Shown: piece by piece, positions 24,637 to 35,257 of the stretch | How positions within the stretch are numbered: position 1 is the first letter of the stretch | How the letters are laid out: every line of letters begins with the position of its first letter | From: Dama dama | Lineage: Eukaryota > Chordata > Mammalia > Artiodactyla > Cervidae | Length of the DNA: 64,000 nt | Reading direction: 5' to 3' | NCBI RefSeq assembly: GCF_033118175.1 | Contig: NC_083691.1 | Location: 19,069,001 to 19,133,000 of the forward strand | The notes under the pieces: model-generated | Seen by the model: the letters and a program-made list of their open reading frames with translations, nothing else | The model's database searches: none | What the model was told of the DNA's origin: nothing | Made by a program: the position numbers and the translations under genes

Positions 24637-24844
24637 TTCCCTGGTGGCTCAGATGGTAAAGAATCTGCCTTAAATGCGGGAGACCTGGGTTCCATCCCTT
24701 GGTTGGGAAGATTCCCCTGGAGGAGGGCATGGCAACCCACTCCAGTATTCTTTCCTGGAGAATCCCTATGGACAGAGGACCCTAGTGGGCTACAGTCCAC
24801 GGGGTTACAAAGAGTCAGACATGACTGAGCAACACAGCACAGCA
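24637..24844 (+). mobile_element. Bov-tA SINE, full-length
   Basis: Runs from tcttccctggtggctcagatgg to gacatgactgagcaacacagc. The pair of SINEs shares one outer target-site duplication with the copy at 24461. Confidence 0.92.
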
Positions 24845-24864
24845 TAGACCACCAGGGAAGTCCC

Positions 24865-26565
24865 AAAATTATATTTTAAATGCCTAATTAGATAGCTTTA
24901 CACAAAAAGGGCCCATAATAGATTCTTTGACCTAATCTGGGTTCAAGTCCTAAAGTGGCTTACATGAGTAAACTAGTAACACAGGCGGACCAGACCAGTA
25001 AGAAGAGAGTTCCCACGGAGTGCTTTTGTCTGCTGGTGTGGCTGCCCCCGCCTGTCCTTCTGCTCAGCTGTCGGCTTGGAGAGAACTGTATGTTTCTTCC
25101 CTTGAGTTTTCATGAACTGAAAGGGGTTGAGAAAGACCTGGCCGCTCCTGCAGCTCAGGAGGGCGGCTGTGGCTGGTTTCACAGGCGCGTGGCTCCGTCT
25201 CTGCTTCCCTCTTGCATCTTCCCTGGTGCTTCTGCTCACCAGGCTCAGCTGCCTCCTCCCAGCTGCCACCCCAAATTGCCCCTCACCCAGGCATCCCACC
25301 ACTTGCAGGCATCCTGTGGATGCCCACAGCTCGCCTTCCCCAGCCCTCCGCCCGGCAAATGGTGCCAGCCCCCACCCGTCTCCTGAGCCAGGAGCCTGGG
25401 CTTCTTGCCTCTTCTCTCCCTACTCCTCTCCCTCCAATCAGAGACAGAGTCCTTTCTGCCCCCTGTGGGTCCTCTCCTCTCCCTCTCTGCTCTCAGGGCT
25501 CAAGGACCCACCAAGAACGGCTGCCTGGGGGCCAGGACATCTGGGTCTCAGTTTCTTTTCAGCTGGGCACCAGCTGTGGGACCTCAGGCTGACCACTTCC
25601 CTCCTCCAACCCTCAATGTCTCTGTACTTAAGAATGCATTCACATCTTCAGCAGACATCTATGCGGTGGCATTGTCCTAGGAATTGTCCCCATTGGAGGA
25701 AGCTCACACCTGGTGGGGAACATGCGTTTAATCAGATAATCATCTACCTGTTTAATTGATCACAATTGCATGGGTGCTACTGACATGTAAAAGGGTGTGG
25801 ATGCTACCTACTGGAGGGAGGTTCTGGCAAGCCACTTGACAGGTGACATCTAAGGAGCAGGGGCCAGGCTGGAGGATCCTGGGGTGAGGGCAGAGCATTT
25901 CAGTAGAGACCGTGGTGACTGTGGATGGTCTGAGGCTGACTGTGGGATGTTGGAGGAACAGGAAGAGGGCGACACAGGCTCTGCCTTGTCAGAGTCAGGA
26001 GATGAAGCTGGTGAGGTCACGGTGGGCATTCAGGCAACGCTTCATGGGCCATATGATTAACAGCAATGAGAGCCTTTAGGGGTTTTACACAGGGGAGCAA
26101 AGTCATCTAATCAATGATCTGAGAGCTGATCTGTTCCACAGGGTGGAGTGAACGCCAGAACCAGAGAGAAGGTCTTCCTGAAGGTCAAGTTTGAGATGCT
26201 GGCAATTGTCATGGAGGTAGAGAGAAGCAGATAGATGTAAGGAATATTCTGGAAAGTGGACCATGGGGACTTGGTGGTGGACTGGATGCAGGAGGGGAGA
26301 GAGAGGGAAGGAACACAGAAGTCACCCACATTCGGGCATGAGTCCCCAGGTGAAGGTCAATGCCAGCTTGAACCAGGAGCAAGAGGAAGTGGAGATGCAT
26401 GATCATGTGGGTGGAAACCATGAGTCCTTTCAAATTATAAGACATTTGAAAGAAAAAGGAAAGAGAAGGAGGGTAGTAAATGGAGAGGAGCGTAGAATTC
26501 TGGGAAGGATATGTTGCTATCCTTTCTTCAGATGGGGGATAGTAGAGGGTGCTTATCCCTTACAG
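24865..26565. other. Unique stretch with old repeat scraps
   Basis: About 25540-25630 resembles MIR (gggtctcagtttcttttcag ... ggctgaccacttccctcctcc). About 25650-26330 resembles the unassigned fossil repeat seen near 6.5 kb (gagagcctttaggggttttacacagg, tttgagatgctggcaattgtc). The 210-codon frame at 25127-25759 (+) runs into these and is not credible as a gene. Confidence 0.4.
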
Positions 26566-27230
26566 TTGGGTTTGCTGAGTGACTGCTCCCCTGAATCTCA
26601 TATGCTGAAGCCCTGATCTCACTGTGATTCTGTTTGGAGGCGGGGTGGGCTTTATGGGGGGGCGTGGGTTGGGGGGTGGGGAGAGTTGGGGGGTTGATTA
26701 GGTCATGAGGGTGGAGCCCTCAAGAACTGGATCATGTATTCATGCTTAATCACTCAGTTGTGACTCTTTGCAACACCATGGACTGTGTAGCCCGCCAGGC
26801 TCCTCTGTCCATGGGATTCTTCAGGCAAGAATACTGGAGTGGGCAGCCATTCCCTTCTTCAGGGGTCTTCCCCACCCAGGGATCTCCTGCATTGCAGGCA
26901 GATTCTTTGACGGCTGAGCCAGCAAGCAAGCCCCCAAGAAGGGGATACTGTCTTTATAAGAAGAAGAAGAAAGACCAGAGTCTTCTCTCTCCCCTTCCCC
27001 TCTCCATCCCTCCCTTCTTCCCTCCCTCCTCCCTCTGTGAGGACACTCCTCACTGTGAGGACACGGTGGGAAGGTGTCCATCTGCAAGCCACAGAGAGGG
27101 CTCTCATCAAGAGCCAAATCTGCTGACATCATGATCTTGGACTTCCCAGCTTTCAGAAGTGTGAGAAACCAATGTCTATAGTCTAAGCCACCCATGCCGC
27201 CGTATGCTGTGAAAGCAGCCCAAGCCGACG
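26566..27230 (+). mobile_element. MLT1/MaLR LTR, split by a SINE
   Basis: Left part: ctcatatgctgaagccctg, ggtcatgagggtggagccctc. Right part from about 26940: tctttataagaagaagaag, gtgaggacacggtgggaaggtg, atctgcaagccacagagagg, gaagtgtgagaaaccaatgtc. It is interrupted at about 26737-26934. Confidence 0.85.
26737..26934 (-). mobile_element. Bov-tA SINE inside MLT1
   Basis: Reverse complement: cactcagttgtgactctttgc, tccatgggattcttcagg, cccacccagggatctcctgc, gacggctgagccagcaagc. Confidence 0.9.
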
Positions 27231-27915
27231 GCTTCAGAGACTGACCACAGGGTGACAAACTCACAAGAGGTTGTTCTGTCAAGAAAACCGCTTAGAGGTT
27301 GCTGTCCAGGGTGGGAGCGGTAGTGACCCCTCACGTCTGTCCTTCTACCGGGAAAGTCTCCCGGGCACTGCGGGTGTCTCACAAGCATGGCTCTCACTAT
27401 CATCACCACCTTCTGATGCTCTCCTGCCGCTGGACACAGGGACAGGGGCACTATGTGCCCTAACCACAGGCTCTTAAAACCGGAGCAAAGAGTCAAGGCT
27501 GCCTGTTTATTTGGGAAGTGAAAGCCCAGGGCTGGAAGGGAGAGGAGACACGAGAAGTGAGATGACCATGCCTCCCCAAGGAGCAGCCAGAAGACAGCTG
27601 TGGTTCCCCTGGCACTAGGCACAGCCCAGAGAGAGCGAGGAAGGACATGTCTGCAAACCCACTGTCTCCCTGCAAAGCCCCCCATCTCGTGCTGGTGCAG
27701 GTCACTCCACAGAAGCTCCCCTGACCAGGGCGTGTCCTCTGGTCCCTTGGAAGCTTTAGGGAGAACTTCACTGAAACCAAATCCCCCAGCGCTGTGATCT
27801 CAGCCCCCAGAAATGTGAGAAATTAATGTCTATGGTTTAAGTCACCCAGACTGTGGTATTTGGTAATGGCAACCTGTGATTTTTAATAAGAAATATATAT
27901 CTGATCTCCCTCCGC
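27231..27915. other. Unassigned stretch; MLT1 3'-end scrap
   Basis: About 27795-27875 reads like a second MLT1 3' end (cccccagaaatgtgagaaat ... aagtcacccagactgtgg). No gene is seen. Confidence 0.4.
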
Positions 27916-28120
27916 CCAGGTGGGTGGCGTTAGTGGTAAAGAACCTGCCTGCCAATGCAGGAGACATAAGAGACACGGGTTCAATCCCTAGGTTGGGAAG
28001 ATACCCTGGAGGAGGGTGTGGCAACCTACTCCAGTACTCTCACCTGGAGAATCCTGTGGACAGAGGAGCCTGGTGGGCTACAGTTCATGGGGGTCACAAA
28101 GAGACAGGACTGAAGCGACT
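27916..28120 (+). mobile_element. Bov-tA SINE
   Basis: Diverged head (ggtgggtggcgttagtgg; ggttcaatccctagg) and clear tail (caacctactccagtactctc ... ggacagaggagcctgg). It directly abuts a minus-strand BovB. Confidence 0.88.
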
Positions 28121-28991
28121 TCAGTTCAGTTCAGCTCAGTTGCTCAGTCGTGCCTGACTCTTTGTGACCCCATGGACTGCAGCACATCAGGCCTCCCAGT
28201 TCATCACCAACTCCCGGAGCTTGCTCAAACTCATGTCCATCGCATTGGTGATGCGATCCAACCATCTCATCCTCCACTGTCCCCTTCTCCTCCTGCCTTC
28301 AATCTTTCCCAGCATCAGGGTCTTTCCAGACGAGTCAGGTCTTCACATCAGGTGGCCAAAGTATTGGAGTTTCAGCTTCAACATCAGTCCTTCCAATGAA
28401 TATTCAGGACTGATCTCCTTGAGGATGGGCTGGTTGGATCTCCTTGCAGTCCAAGGGACTCTCAAGAGTCTTCTCCAACACCATAGTTCCAAAACATCAA
28501 TTCTTTGGTGCTCAGCTTTCTTTATAGTCCAATTCTCACATCCATACATGACTACTGGAAAAACCAAAGCTTGGACTAGATAGACCTTTGTTGGCCAAGT
28601 AATGTCTCTGCTTTTTAATATGCTGTCTAGGTTGGTCATAACTTTTCTTCCAAGGAGTAAGCATATTTTTATTTCATGGCTGCAGTCACCATCTGCAGTG
28701 ATTTTGGAGCCCCCAGAAATAAAGTCTGTCACTGTTTCCACTGTTTCCCCATCTATTTGCAATGAAGTGATGGAAGCCAACTTTTTCACTCTCCTCTTTC
28801 ACTTTCATCAAGAGGATCTTTTGTTCTTCTTCACTTTCTGCCGTTAGTGTGGTGTCATGTGCATATCTGAGGTTATTGGTATTTCTCCCGGCAATCTTGA
28901 TTCCAGCTTGTGCTTCATCGAATCCAGCATTTTGAATGATGTACTCTGCATATAAGTTAAATAAGCAGGGTGACAATATACAGCCTTGACA
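28121..28991 (-). mobile_element. BovB (RTE) LINE 3' part, about 0.87 kb
   Basis: The longest BovB piece in the window. Minus-strand translation covers the end of the reverse-transcriptase palm and the C-terminal domain: CILSPCLFNLYAEYI, then YAHDTTL where the family has YADD, then CENWTIKKAEHQRIDV and LELWCWRRLLRVPWTARRS. Reading frames are disrupted and an active-site Asp is replaced by His, so this is a dead 5'-truncated copy. Confidence 0.93.
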
Positions 28992-29119
28992 TAAGCAACT
29001 TAGCACACGCATGTATTTGATCTTCCTCCCTCCCGCCCCCACTTCCTGCTACAGAGCTCCTAAAACCCTTGGAATTTCCTAAAAGATAAAAGTATCTTTT
29101 GTTATTCATAACAATGCCC
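28992..29119. other. Junction sequence between BovB and LTR
   Basis: Short stretch with SINE-tail-like aagcaacttagcacacgcatg followed by unassigned sequence. Confidence 0.3.
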
Positions 29120-29960
29120 TTTCAACCAAGGCTGAGTTTTATATTAATGAGGTGACTTTGGAAAGCCCCCACGGGAGGGATTAGCTGACTGGGAAACCCA
29201 CAGAGTGGTTAGGGGGTTGGAACTTTTCATCCTGCCTACCCCTGGCCTAATGGAAGGGGGCTGGAGAGTGAGTTCAACCACCAATGGCCAAGATTTAATG
29301 AATCATGAAGCTTTATAAGAATCCCCAAAGTTCTGGGTTTGGAGAGCTTCCTAGTGGAGGTGCTGGGCGGTGGAACCCTTGGAGCGAGTGGGGAAACACC
29401 TTCCCACTTCCCACGAACCTCGCCCCAAGCATCTCTGACCCTGGCTGTTCCTGAGTTACACCCTTTGATGCTGAACTGGTGCTCTGGACATCCCTCGTGG
29501 CTCAGATGATAAAGAATCTGCCTGCAATGCAGGAGACCCAGGTTTGATCCCTGGGTCAGAAAGATTCCCTAGAGGAGGAAATGGCAACAGTGTTCTTGCC
29601 TGGGGAATTCCATGGACAGAGGAGCCCGGCAGGCTACAGTCCATGGGGTTGCAAAGAGTCAGACACAACTGGGTGACTAACACATAGTTGACTATCACAA
29701 ACTGTCTTCTTGAGTTCTGGGAGTCCTTCTAGCAAATTTGTCAAACCCGAGGAGGGTCACAGGAACCTCCAATCAATAGCCGGGTGGTGAGAAGCACAGG
29801 ACACGGTCTGGACTTTTGACTGGCCTCTGAACGGGGTGGGGAGTGGTCTCAAGGGACTGAACCCTTCCCCTGTGGGACTTCCCCATTCCCTCTAGGTAGA
29901 CAGTGTCAGAATGGTGTTGTACGGCACCCAACTGGGGTTGCAGGATTACGTGATGGGAAA
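29120..29960 (+). mobile_element. Probable ERV-type LTR, split by a SINE
   Basis: Left part: gaagctttataagaatcccc, ctgggtttggagagcttcc, tggctgttcctgagttacacc. Right part from about 29690: gagttctgggagtccttc, tagcaaatttgtcaaacccg, gtgtcagaatggtgttgtac. This is the wording of a familiar mammalian LTR with TATA-like box and R/U5 region, but I cannot name the family. No retroviral genes are adjacent. Confidence 0.5.
29490..29686 (+). mobile_element. Bov-tA SINE inside LTR
   Basis: Head catccctcgtggctcagatg, B box ggtttgatccctgg, tail cttgcctggggaattccatgg. Confidence 0.9.
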
Positions 29961-29997
29961 GCCAATATACGTGGAGTTCAGAATATTCTGTAGCACT

Positions 29998-30212
29998 TCC
30001 GCAGGTGACACTAGTGGTAAAGAACCTGCTTGCCAGTAGGGGAGATGTAAGAGACACACGTTCAATCCCTGGGTGCAGAAGACTCCCTGGAGGAGGGCAT
30101 GGCATCCCACTCTAGTATTCTTGCCTGGAGAATCCCCACGGACAGAGGAGCCTAGTGGGCTACAGTCCGCGGGGTCACAAAGAGTCGGACATGACTAAAG
30201 CCACTTGGCGTG
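29998..30212 (+). mobile_element. Bov-tA SINE
   Basis: Head acttccgcaggtgacactag, B-box-like cgttcaatccctggg, tail cttgcctggagaatccccacgg through cggacatgactaaagc. Confidence 0.9.
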
Positions 30213-30600
30213 CAGCAAACAGAACACAGGAGTTTTCCCTAGATGCAGCTAGACCAGACTCACAGGCCAGGTTTGTGCCCAAAACCATGAGCAGCAAATG
30301 AAATTCACCTCTTTCTGCACAGCCCTCTGTGTCAGCGTCCCCAGGAGATGTGACAACCGGGCAGGAGGGAGCCCTCATCCCCTGCACAGTGAGGACAGTG
30401 AGGGCTCGTGGTCCCCTCTCTCTGTGGGCTCTCAACCCCACACCTGATGGGGGAGATCCTCAGGCTCAGATGGAGCCAGCAGAGGAGCTGGGGAGGGTAG
30501 GGGAGGACAGGGTGTCATGGCCTTGACCTTGAAACAAACAGAGCCTTTGGCTGACTTCCAGAGGCTAGCAAGTCTATGGTTTTATACCACCCTTTCCCCA
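30213..30600. other. Unassigned non-coding stretch
   Basis: No gene or named repeat is seen. Confidence 0.4.
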
Positions 30601-30653
30601 GTTTTTTTTTTTTTTTGGGGGGGGGAGCTGTGCCACATGACTTTCAGGATCTT

Positions 30654-30858
30654 CCCAAGTGGCGTGATTGGTAAAGAACCCGCCTGCCAATGCAGGAGAC
30701 ATGGGTTCAGTCCCTGGGTGGGGGGAAGATCCCCTGGAGGAGGAAATGGCAACCCACTCCCGTATCCTTTCCATGGAAAATTGCGTGGACAGAGGAGCCT
30801 GGTGGGCTACAGTCCATGGGGTCGCCAGAGGTGGACACGACTGAGCGTGCGCTTGTGT

Positions 30859-30860
<2 letters not shown>
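30654..30860 (+). mobile_element. Bov-tA SINE inside CHR
   Basis: From cccaagtggcgtgattgg through gtggacacgactgagcgtgc. It is followed by an (AC)n tract before the target-site duplication. Confidence 0.93.

Positions 30861-30889
<29 letters not shown>
30861..30889. repeat. (AC)n microsatellite at SINE tail
   Basis: About fourteen AC units grown from the 3' end of the Bov-tA copy. Confidence 0.95.
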
Positions 30890-30985
30890 ACTTTCAGGAT
30901 CTTAGTTCCCTAATCAGGGACTGAACCCAGACCCCTGGCAGTGAAAGCATGGAGTCCTAACCACTGAACCGCCACAGAATTCACC

Positions 30986-32125
30986 CTTTCCCTACCGATT
31001 CAGTGATTATTGGGTATCACCCAGCACCACCCAGTTCAGAGGCTTCCCGTCACATGCCCACCCCTGAGAGCCCCACCGCCTTCTGGCTGCTGGTGCCCTG
31101 GACATCAGGGGAGACTTCCGTAGGTGCCGGACTGTGGGGAGGGGTTTATTCAATAAGGGTTCACTCCATGGCTGGCTGCTGATGCCCTCCCCCATGTTGC
31201 CCACAGTGGTCCTTCTCAAGGCCCTCTCTTCTCAAGTCCACTCCCAAGCAGCTGCTCATCCCTGCTCACCCTTCCAAAATGGAACTCTCCTGGCAGGACC
31301 AGCTCCCAGCCTGAAGAGCTGAGAGCATGGCACACCCTCTCCCCCTTTACCTTCACCCCTTATTTTTCCACCCCCCAAAGTGCTCTTTTTCTTTCATGTT
31401 AGATCCTTTCTGCAAAGGCCAGGCTAGCTTAACTTCCAGATACTTCCTGGATATAAAGGAAAACATTTTCATTTTTCTCCTGGGAAGTGCGTTCAACACT
31501 GGAATGTATTGGATCTTTCTTAGGCAACAAAGAAAATGAACAAGGGGGAAAAAAAAATGACAGTTTCCATATCAAGCCAAGCTGCACGCCATGGAGACGT
31601 TTTCCATCTCACGCCGTGGAGACATTTGTTGTCTGGCTCCAAAAAGAAGCCTGGAATGCAGAGGAGAATGAGATGATTTTTGCCCTCAGCACTCCTTCGT
31701 GGAGTCTGAGCAAAGACCAGGTCACAGAGCGAGGTAGTGCTGGCTAGAAGGGTGAGCAGGGCCCCCCATGACTCCAGGGCAAGGACGGCGGCTACAAGGA
31801 AAAGGGGATGGTTCCCAGGTGCTGTTCCATGACCCAGACCTTGAGGCATGAAAATGGAGTGAAGTGGGGGAGGGGGAAGGGGCTTCAGCCCCCTGGGAAG
31901 AAGAGAGAGGACATCCAGGCATTCCCTTCAGGAAGACCTAGCCCTGAACCTCTGGAGCTCAGAGACAAAGGAGGCTGAGTTGAGACACCCCCCCAAAGCT
32001 CCAGGCCCTCTGCCATGAGGGTGTGGGGACTAGAGGCCTGTGATGGGTCTTTTTGTCAGAGATTGGCGAAGATGCCGGGTTGAGTACACAGCCACACGTG
32101 TCCTCTGGCAGGTATTAACAGACCG
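30986..32125. other. Unassigned non-coding stretch
   Basis: No gene or clear repeat is seen. Confidence 0.4.
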
Positions 32126-32138
32126 TCAGAGGCCAGCT

Positions 32139-32343
32139 TGCCTCCCCTGGTGGCTCAGAAGGTATAGCATCTGCCTGCAATGCAGGAGACCCGGGTTCGA
32201 TCTCTGGGTCAAGAAGATCCTCTGGAGAAGGAAATGGCAACCCACTCCAATACTCTTGCCTGGAAAATTCCAAGGATGGAGGAGGCTGGTAGGCTACAGT
32301 CCATGGGGTCGCAAAGAGTCGGACACGACTGAGTGACCTCAAT
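32139..32343 (+). mobile_element. Bov-tA SINE, young-looking
   Basis: Near-consensus copy with gggttcgatctctgg and cggacacgactgagtgacc. Perfect 13-bp target-site duplication tcagaggccagct at 32126-32138 and 32344-32356. Confidence 0.95.
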
Positions 32344-32356
32344 TCAGAGGCCAGCT

Positions 32357-33103
32357 GAAAACAAGTGGAATTCTGCAGGGAACTGACGCCCTGTGGATAA
32401 TGCCTCCCCAGGCTACATGGGGGGGGGGATGTGTAGCCTCCCTGGCCCCCTTGCACACCTGGCAGACACATCTGCAGCTGCCCTGGGACTCAGGTGCTCC
32501 AGGAAGGGCATCCATCCCTCCGTCAGTCTGGGTCTCCTGACTTTTGACTTGGAAAACACGACTACTGATCCCATGCCAGCTTGCACCCGAAGACGTCGGC
32601 GGGGACGCAGACAGTGTGTGACCCTCATGATCTGTCCTCTCTAGAGGTGCTGACATCTGGAAGCTTCCATCACAGGGAGCACTTCCCATAGGTGGATTCC
32701 TTCACTCCCCATGAAGCCCTGCAGAGAAGCCCAGACAGACAGCCTGCCTGCCGAGGCTGGAGACAGATGTCTGGAGGAGTCAGGGTGTTGCCTTGGGGCA
32801 CGCAGCACGGGCAGGAATTTGTTTCTGTGTCTGAACTTCTAGCGGGGACCTGCAGTCCTTTGCTTTTCTGACACCAACACTGCACTTCTCTTGCAAAAAG
32901 GAAAACTTGCCTCGTGCCTCCCTGGGCCATCCCTGGGGACCCTGTAAGACCCTCACAGAGCAGAAAGTGGCGGAGCACACAAAGAGCCATCTTGCGTGCC
33001 TTGAATGCCAACACTGAGAGGTGTGCCAAGAGCTGAGAGGCCAGACCTCCTGCGGGGAGCTGGGAGGAGCACCAAGAGCAGGAAGAACTACCTGAACAGG
33101 TGG
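32357..33103. other. Unassigned non-coding stretch
   Basis: Contains a G10 run near 32419-32428. No gene is seen. Confidence 0.4.
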
Positions 33104-33517
33104 TGGCTGTTGTTGTTCAGGATCTCAGTCATGTCCGACTCTTTGTGACCCCATGGACTGCAGCCCGCCAAGCTTCCCTCTCCTTCACTATCTCCCAGAG
33201 TTTGCCCAGACTCATGTCCATTGAGCCGATGATGCCATCTAGCTATCTCTTCCTCTGTCATCCCTTTCTCCTCCTGCTCCCAATCTTTCCCAGCATCAGG
33301 GTCTTTTCCAATGAGTCTGCTCTTTGCATCAGGTAGCCAAAGTATTGGAGCTTCAACTTCAGCATCAGTCCTTCCAATGAATCTTCAGGGTTGATTTCCT
33401 TTAGGATTGACTGGTTTGATCTCCTTGCAGTCCAAGGGACCCTCAAGAATCTTCTCCAGCACCACAGTTCAAAAGCATCAATTCTTTGGCGCTCAGCCCT
33501 CTTTATGGTCCAACCCT
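33104..33517 (-). mobile_element. BovB (RTE) LINE 3' end
   Basis: Reverse complement of BovB tail: gtccgactctttgtgacccc, cagcatcagggtcttttcc, caaagtattggagcttcaac. Minus-strand translation reads IDAFELWCWRRFLRVPWTAR. Confidence 0.93.
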
Positions 33518-33664
33518 GTCCAGGTAAGAGCAGGAATATCTCCGAGAGATAAGAGAGGGTGGGGCCTGAAGGCAAGGGACCAAATGTTCCGGGAGAGAGG
33601 TCACTCTTATTTATTGATAATTTCTCAAATTCGCTTTGGGAGGAATGCTGAGTTCTAATCCCAG

Positions 33665-33780
33665 CTTCTGGGAGGTGAGGAAACCCAGGCTCAGAGAGGT
33701 TGGGCAACATCCCCAAGGCTACACAGCTGCGAATGGATACTCAGGAGCCCAGGTCCCAAAGTCTGAACCCTGGTCTGGGG
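33665..33780 (-). mobile_element. MIR SINE
   Basis: The reverse-complement MIR core is clear: gaggaaacccaggctcagag, then gggcaacatccccaaggc, then tacacagctgcgaatgg. Confidence 0.75.
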
Positions 33781-34187
33781 ATGGCATCTCAGAAAGGCTG
33801 GCCCAGGCCCTGGCAGGCACGAGCTCGCTGCTGGCTGGCCAGCTGGAGGAAGCAGCAGCACTCTCGGGGCTCTCGGCGGGAAGCCGGCCGCCAGTGCTGA
33901 GTCAGTCTGGCCCCTGGCCGGTGTGGGCAGGAGGAAGGTGGTTGCCTGGGCTATGGTAACAGCTTGCTCCTTCGCTCCCCTGGGTTCCCAGAAGCCCCAA
34001 GTGGCCCGTCCAGTTGCGGACCGGCCAATTCCCAGGCCACTAGCCCTGACTGTCCCTCGTCACCGGTGTGTGGGCAGGGCTGACCCACGGCGAGGTGGAG
34101 CGCCCTCAGGGTGCTCTCTAATTGGGGGTGCCGCCAGTAGGTAACCCAACCTCCAGAAGACTAACCGTAGCGCTGAAGGAAGAACAC

Positions 34188-34225
34188 AGGGCTGAGAGAG
34201 GAACCCAGGGCTGAGAGAGGAACCC
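34188..34225. repeat. 19-bp perfect tandem duplication
   Basis: agggctgagagaggaaccc is repeated twice without mismatch, suggesting a recent slippage event. Confidence 0.95.
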
Positions 34226-34832
34226 AGCGCCCAAGGGTCTGGGGAAAGCCAGAGCTGGAGGCCAGAGGGTGCTTAGGGAGGCCACATCTGAGCCTCGAGA
34301 TGAGTCTGAAGGATGAAAAATGCCTGATGGGGAGTCCTTTCTGGACAGTGGGCCTGTCGGGGCCTCACCTGGCTTCCCCCAGGCGGGACCTGGCCCTCAC
34401 TCGCCCCAGTCCTTCTGGGGACTGACACACGCCGGGGAAGCTTCAGGAGCCTCCTGTGAGCCTCTTGACCTTGTGCCTGAAGGGCTGGGGGGTGATTCTG
34501 CAGACTGCAGGCAGCGGGTCTGAACTCCAGGGGCAGTTGGCAGAGAAGGAACCATCTCCTCCCCAAGTCAGGACAGGAAGCTACCCGTCAGCCCAAGTTA
34601 TCCTCGAGGATAAGTCCAGGCCTGCGGAGGCTTTCAGGCCCCAGATAACTTTCTCTGGGAGACGAAATAGACTCAGGTGACTGCTCTGTGTTACTCTCCA
34701 GAAATGGAAAGGGACAGGCAGGGAAACTGGGGCCTCAAGACTTCAGGGACCGGGGTCAGGGTGAGAAGAGCGAGGCACTCATCTCACATACAAAATGAAA
34801 CACAACTCTGTCACCTAGACAGATTCTATTTT

Positions 34833-35155
34833 GTTTTTCTTAATTTTTGGCCACATCAAGAGGCACACCCTGATGTTGGGAAAGAATGAGGACGGGAGGA
34901 GAAGAGGGTGACAAAGGATGAGATGGTTGGATGGCATCACCGACTCAACGGACAAGAGTTTGAGCAAACTCTGGAAGATGGTGAAAGACAGCCTGGTGTG
35001 TTGCAGTCCATGGGATCACAGAGTCAGACTCAACTGAGCGACTAAACAACAACAGAAGCATGCAAAATCTTGATTCCCTGGCCAGGGATGGAACCCGTGT
35101 CCCTTTCTGTGGAAACTCAGAGTCTTAACCTCTGGACCACCAGGGAAGCCCCTGT
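34833..35155 (-). mobile_element. CHR-type SINE, split by BovB
   Basis: Left piece ttttggccacatcaagaggc. Right piece from about 35060: gattccctggccagggatgg and ctggaccaccagggaagcc. The middle is a sense-strand BovB tail. Confidence 0.85.
34866..35057 (+). mobile_element. BovB (RTE) LINE 3' end
   Basis: Runs from accctgatgttgggaaagaatg through gagatggttggatggcatcacc to caactgagcgactaaac; only about 190 bp of the 3' end. Confidence 0.9.
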
Positions 35156-35257
35156 GTAGTTCCTCTGTACACTCACCCAAATACCTCCTGTATCTGAACC
35201 AAGTGAGACGCAAGCAGAAGCCCTACAGTCAAAAGACATGACTTGACAGGTAACACT

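Larger units (their letters stand above)
24302..24864 (-). mobile_element. CHR-2-type SINE, split by two Bov-tA copies
   Basis: The left part (24302-24460) reads ttggctgtgttgggtcttag ... gaccagggatcaaacac ... accactagaccaccaggg. The right part (24845-24864) repeats tagaccaccaggg and finishes with aagtccc. The 13-bp repeat tagaccaccaggg at 24448-24460 and 24845-24857 is the target-site duplication of the insertion. Confidence 0.9.
30601..30985 (-). mobile_element. CHR-type SINE, split by Bov-tA
   Basis: A poly-T end and gagctgtgccacatgactttc precede the break. After it, aggatcttagttccctaatc and ccactgaaccgccacag complete the reverse-complemented CHR. The break is a Bov-tA insertion with a 14-bp duplication, actttcaggatctt, at 30640-30653 and 30890-30903. 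Confidence 0.9.
33518..34832. other. Unique GC-rich stretch with MIR and possible regulatory block
   Basis: About 33665-33780 is reverse-complement MIR (gaggaaacccaggctcagagagg ... caaggctacacagctg). From 33800 to 34140 the sequence is GC-rich and unique. Two 19-bp direct repeats sit at 34188-34225. No coding gene is recognised. Confidence 0.4.

Noticed and set aside
24461..24844. tRNA-like A and B boxes suggesting true tRNA genes here and in other SINEs.
   Set aside because: These are the tRNA-Glu-derived heads of Bov-tA and CHR SINEs; no cloverleaf with an intact anticodon stem is visible.
25127..25759. A 210-codon + frame.
   Set aside because: Runs into MIR-like sequence, is low in complexity, and overlaps two other open frames on the same strand.
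28343..29042. Minus-strand reverse-transcriptase-like frames as a possible domesticated gene.
   Set aside because: They are the ordinary C-terminal end of a 5'-truncated BovB LINE with broken frames and an altered catalytic motif.
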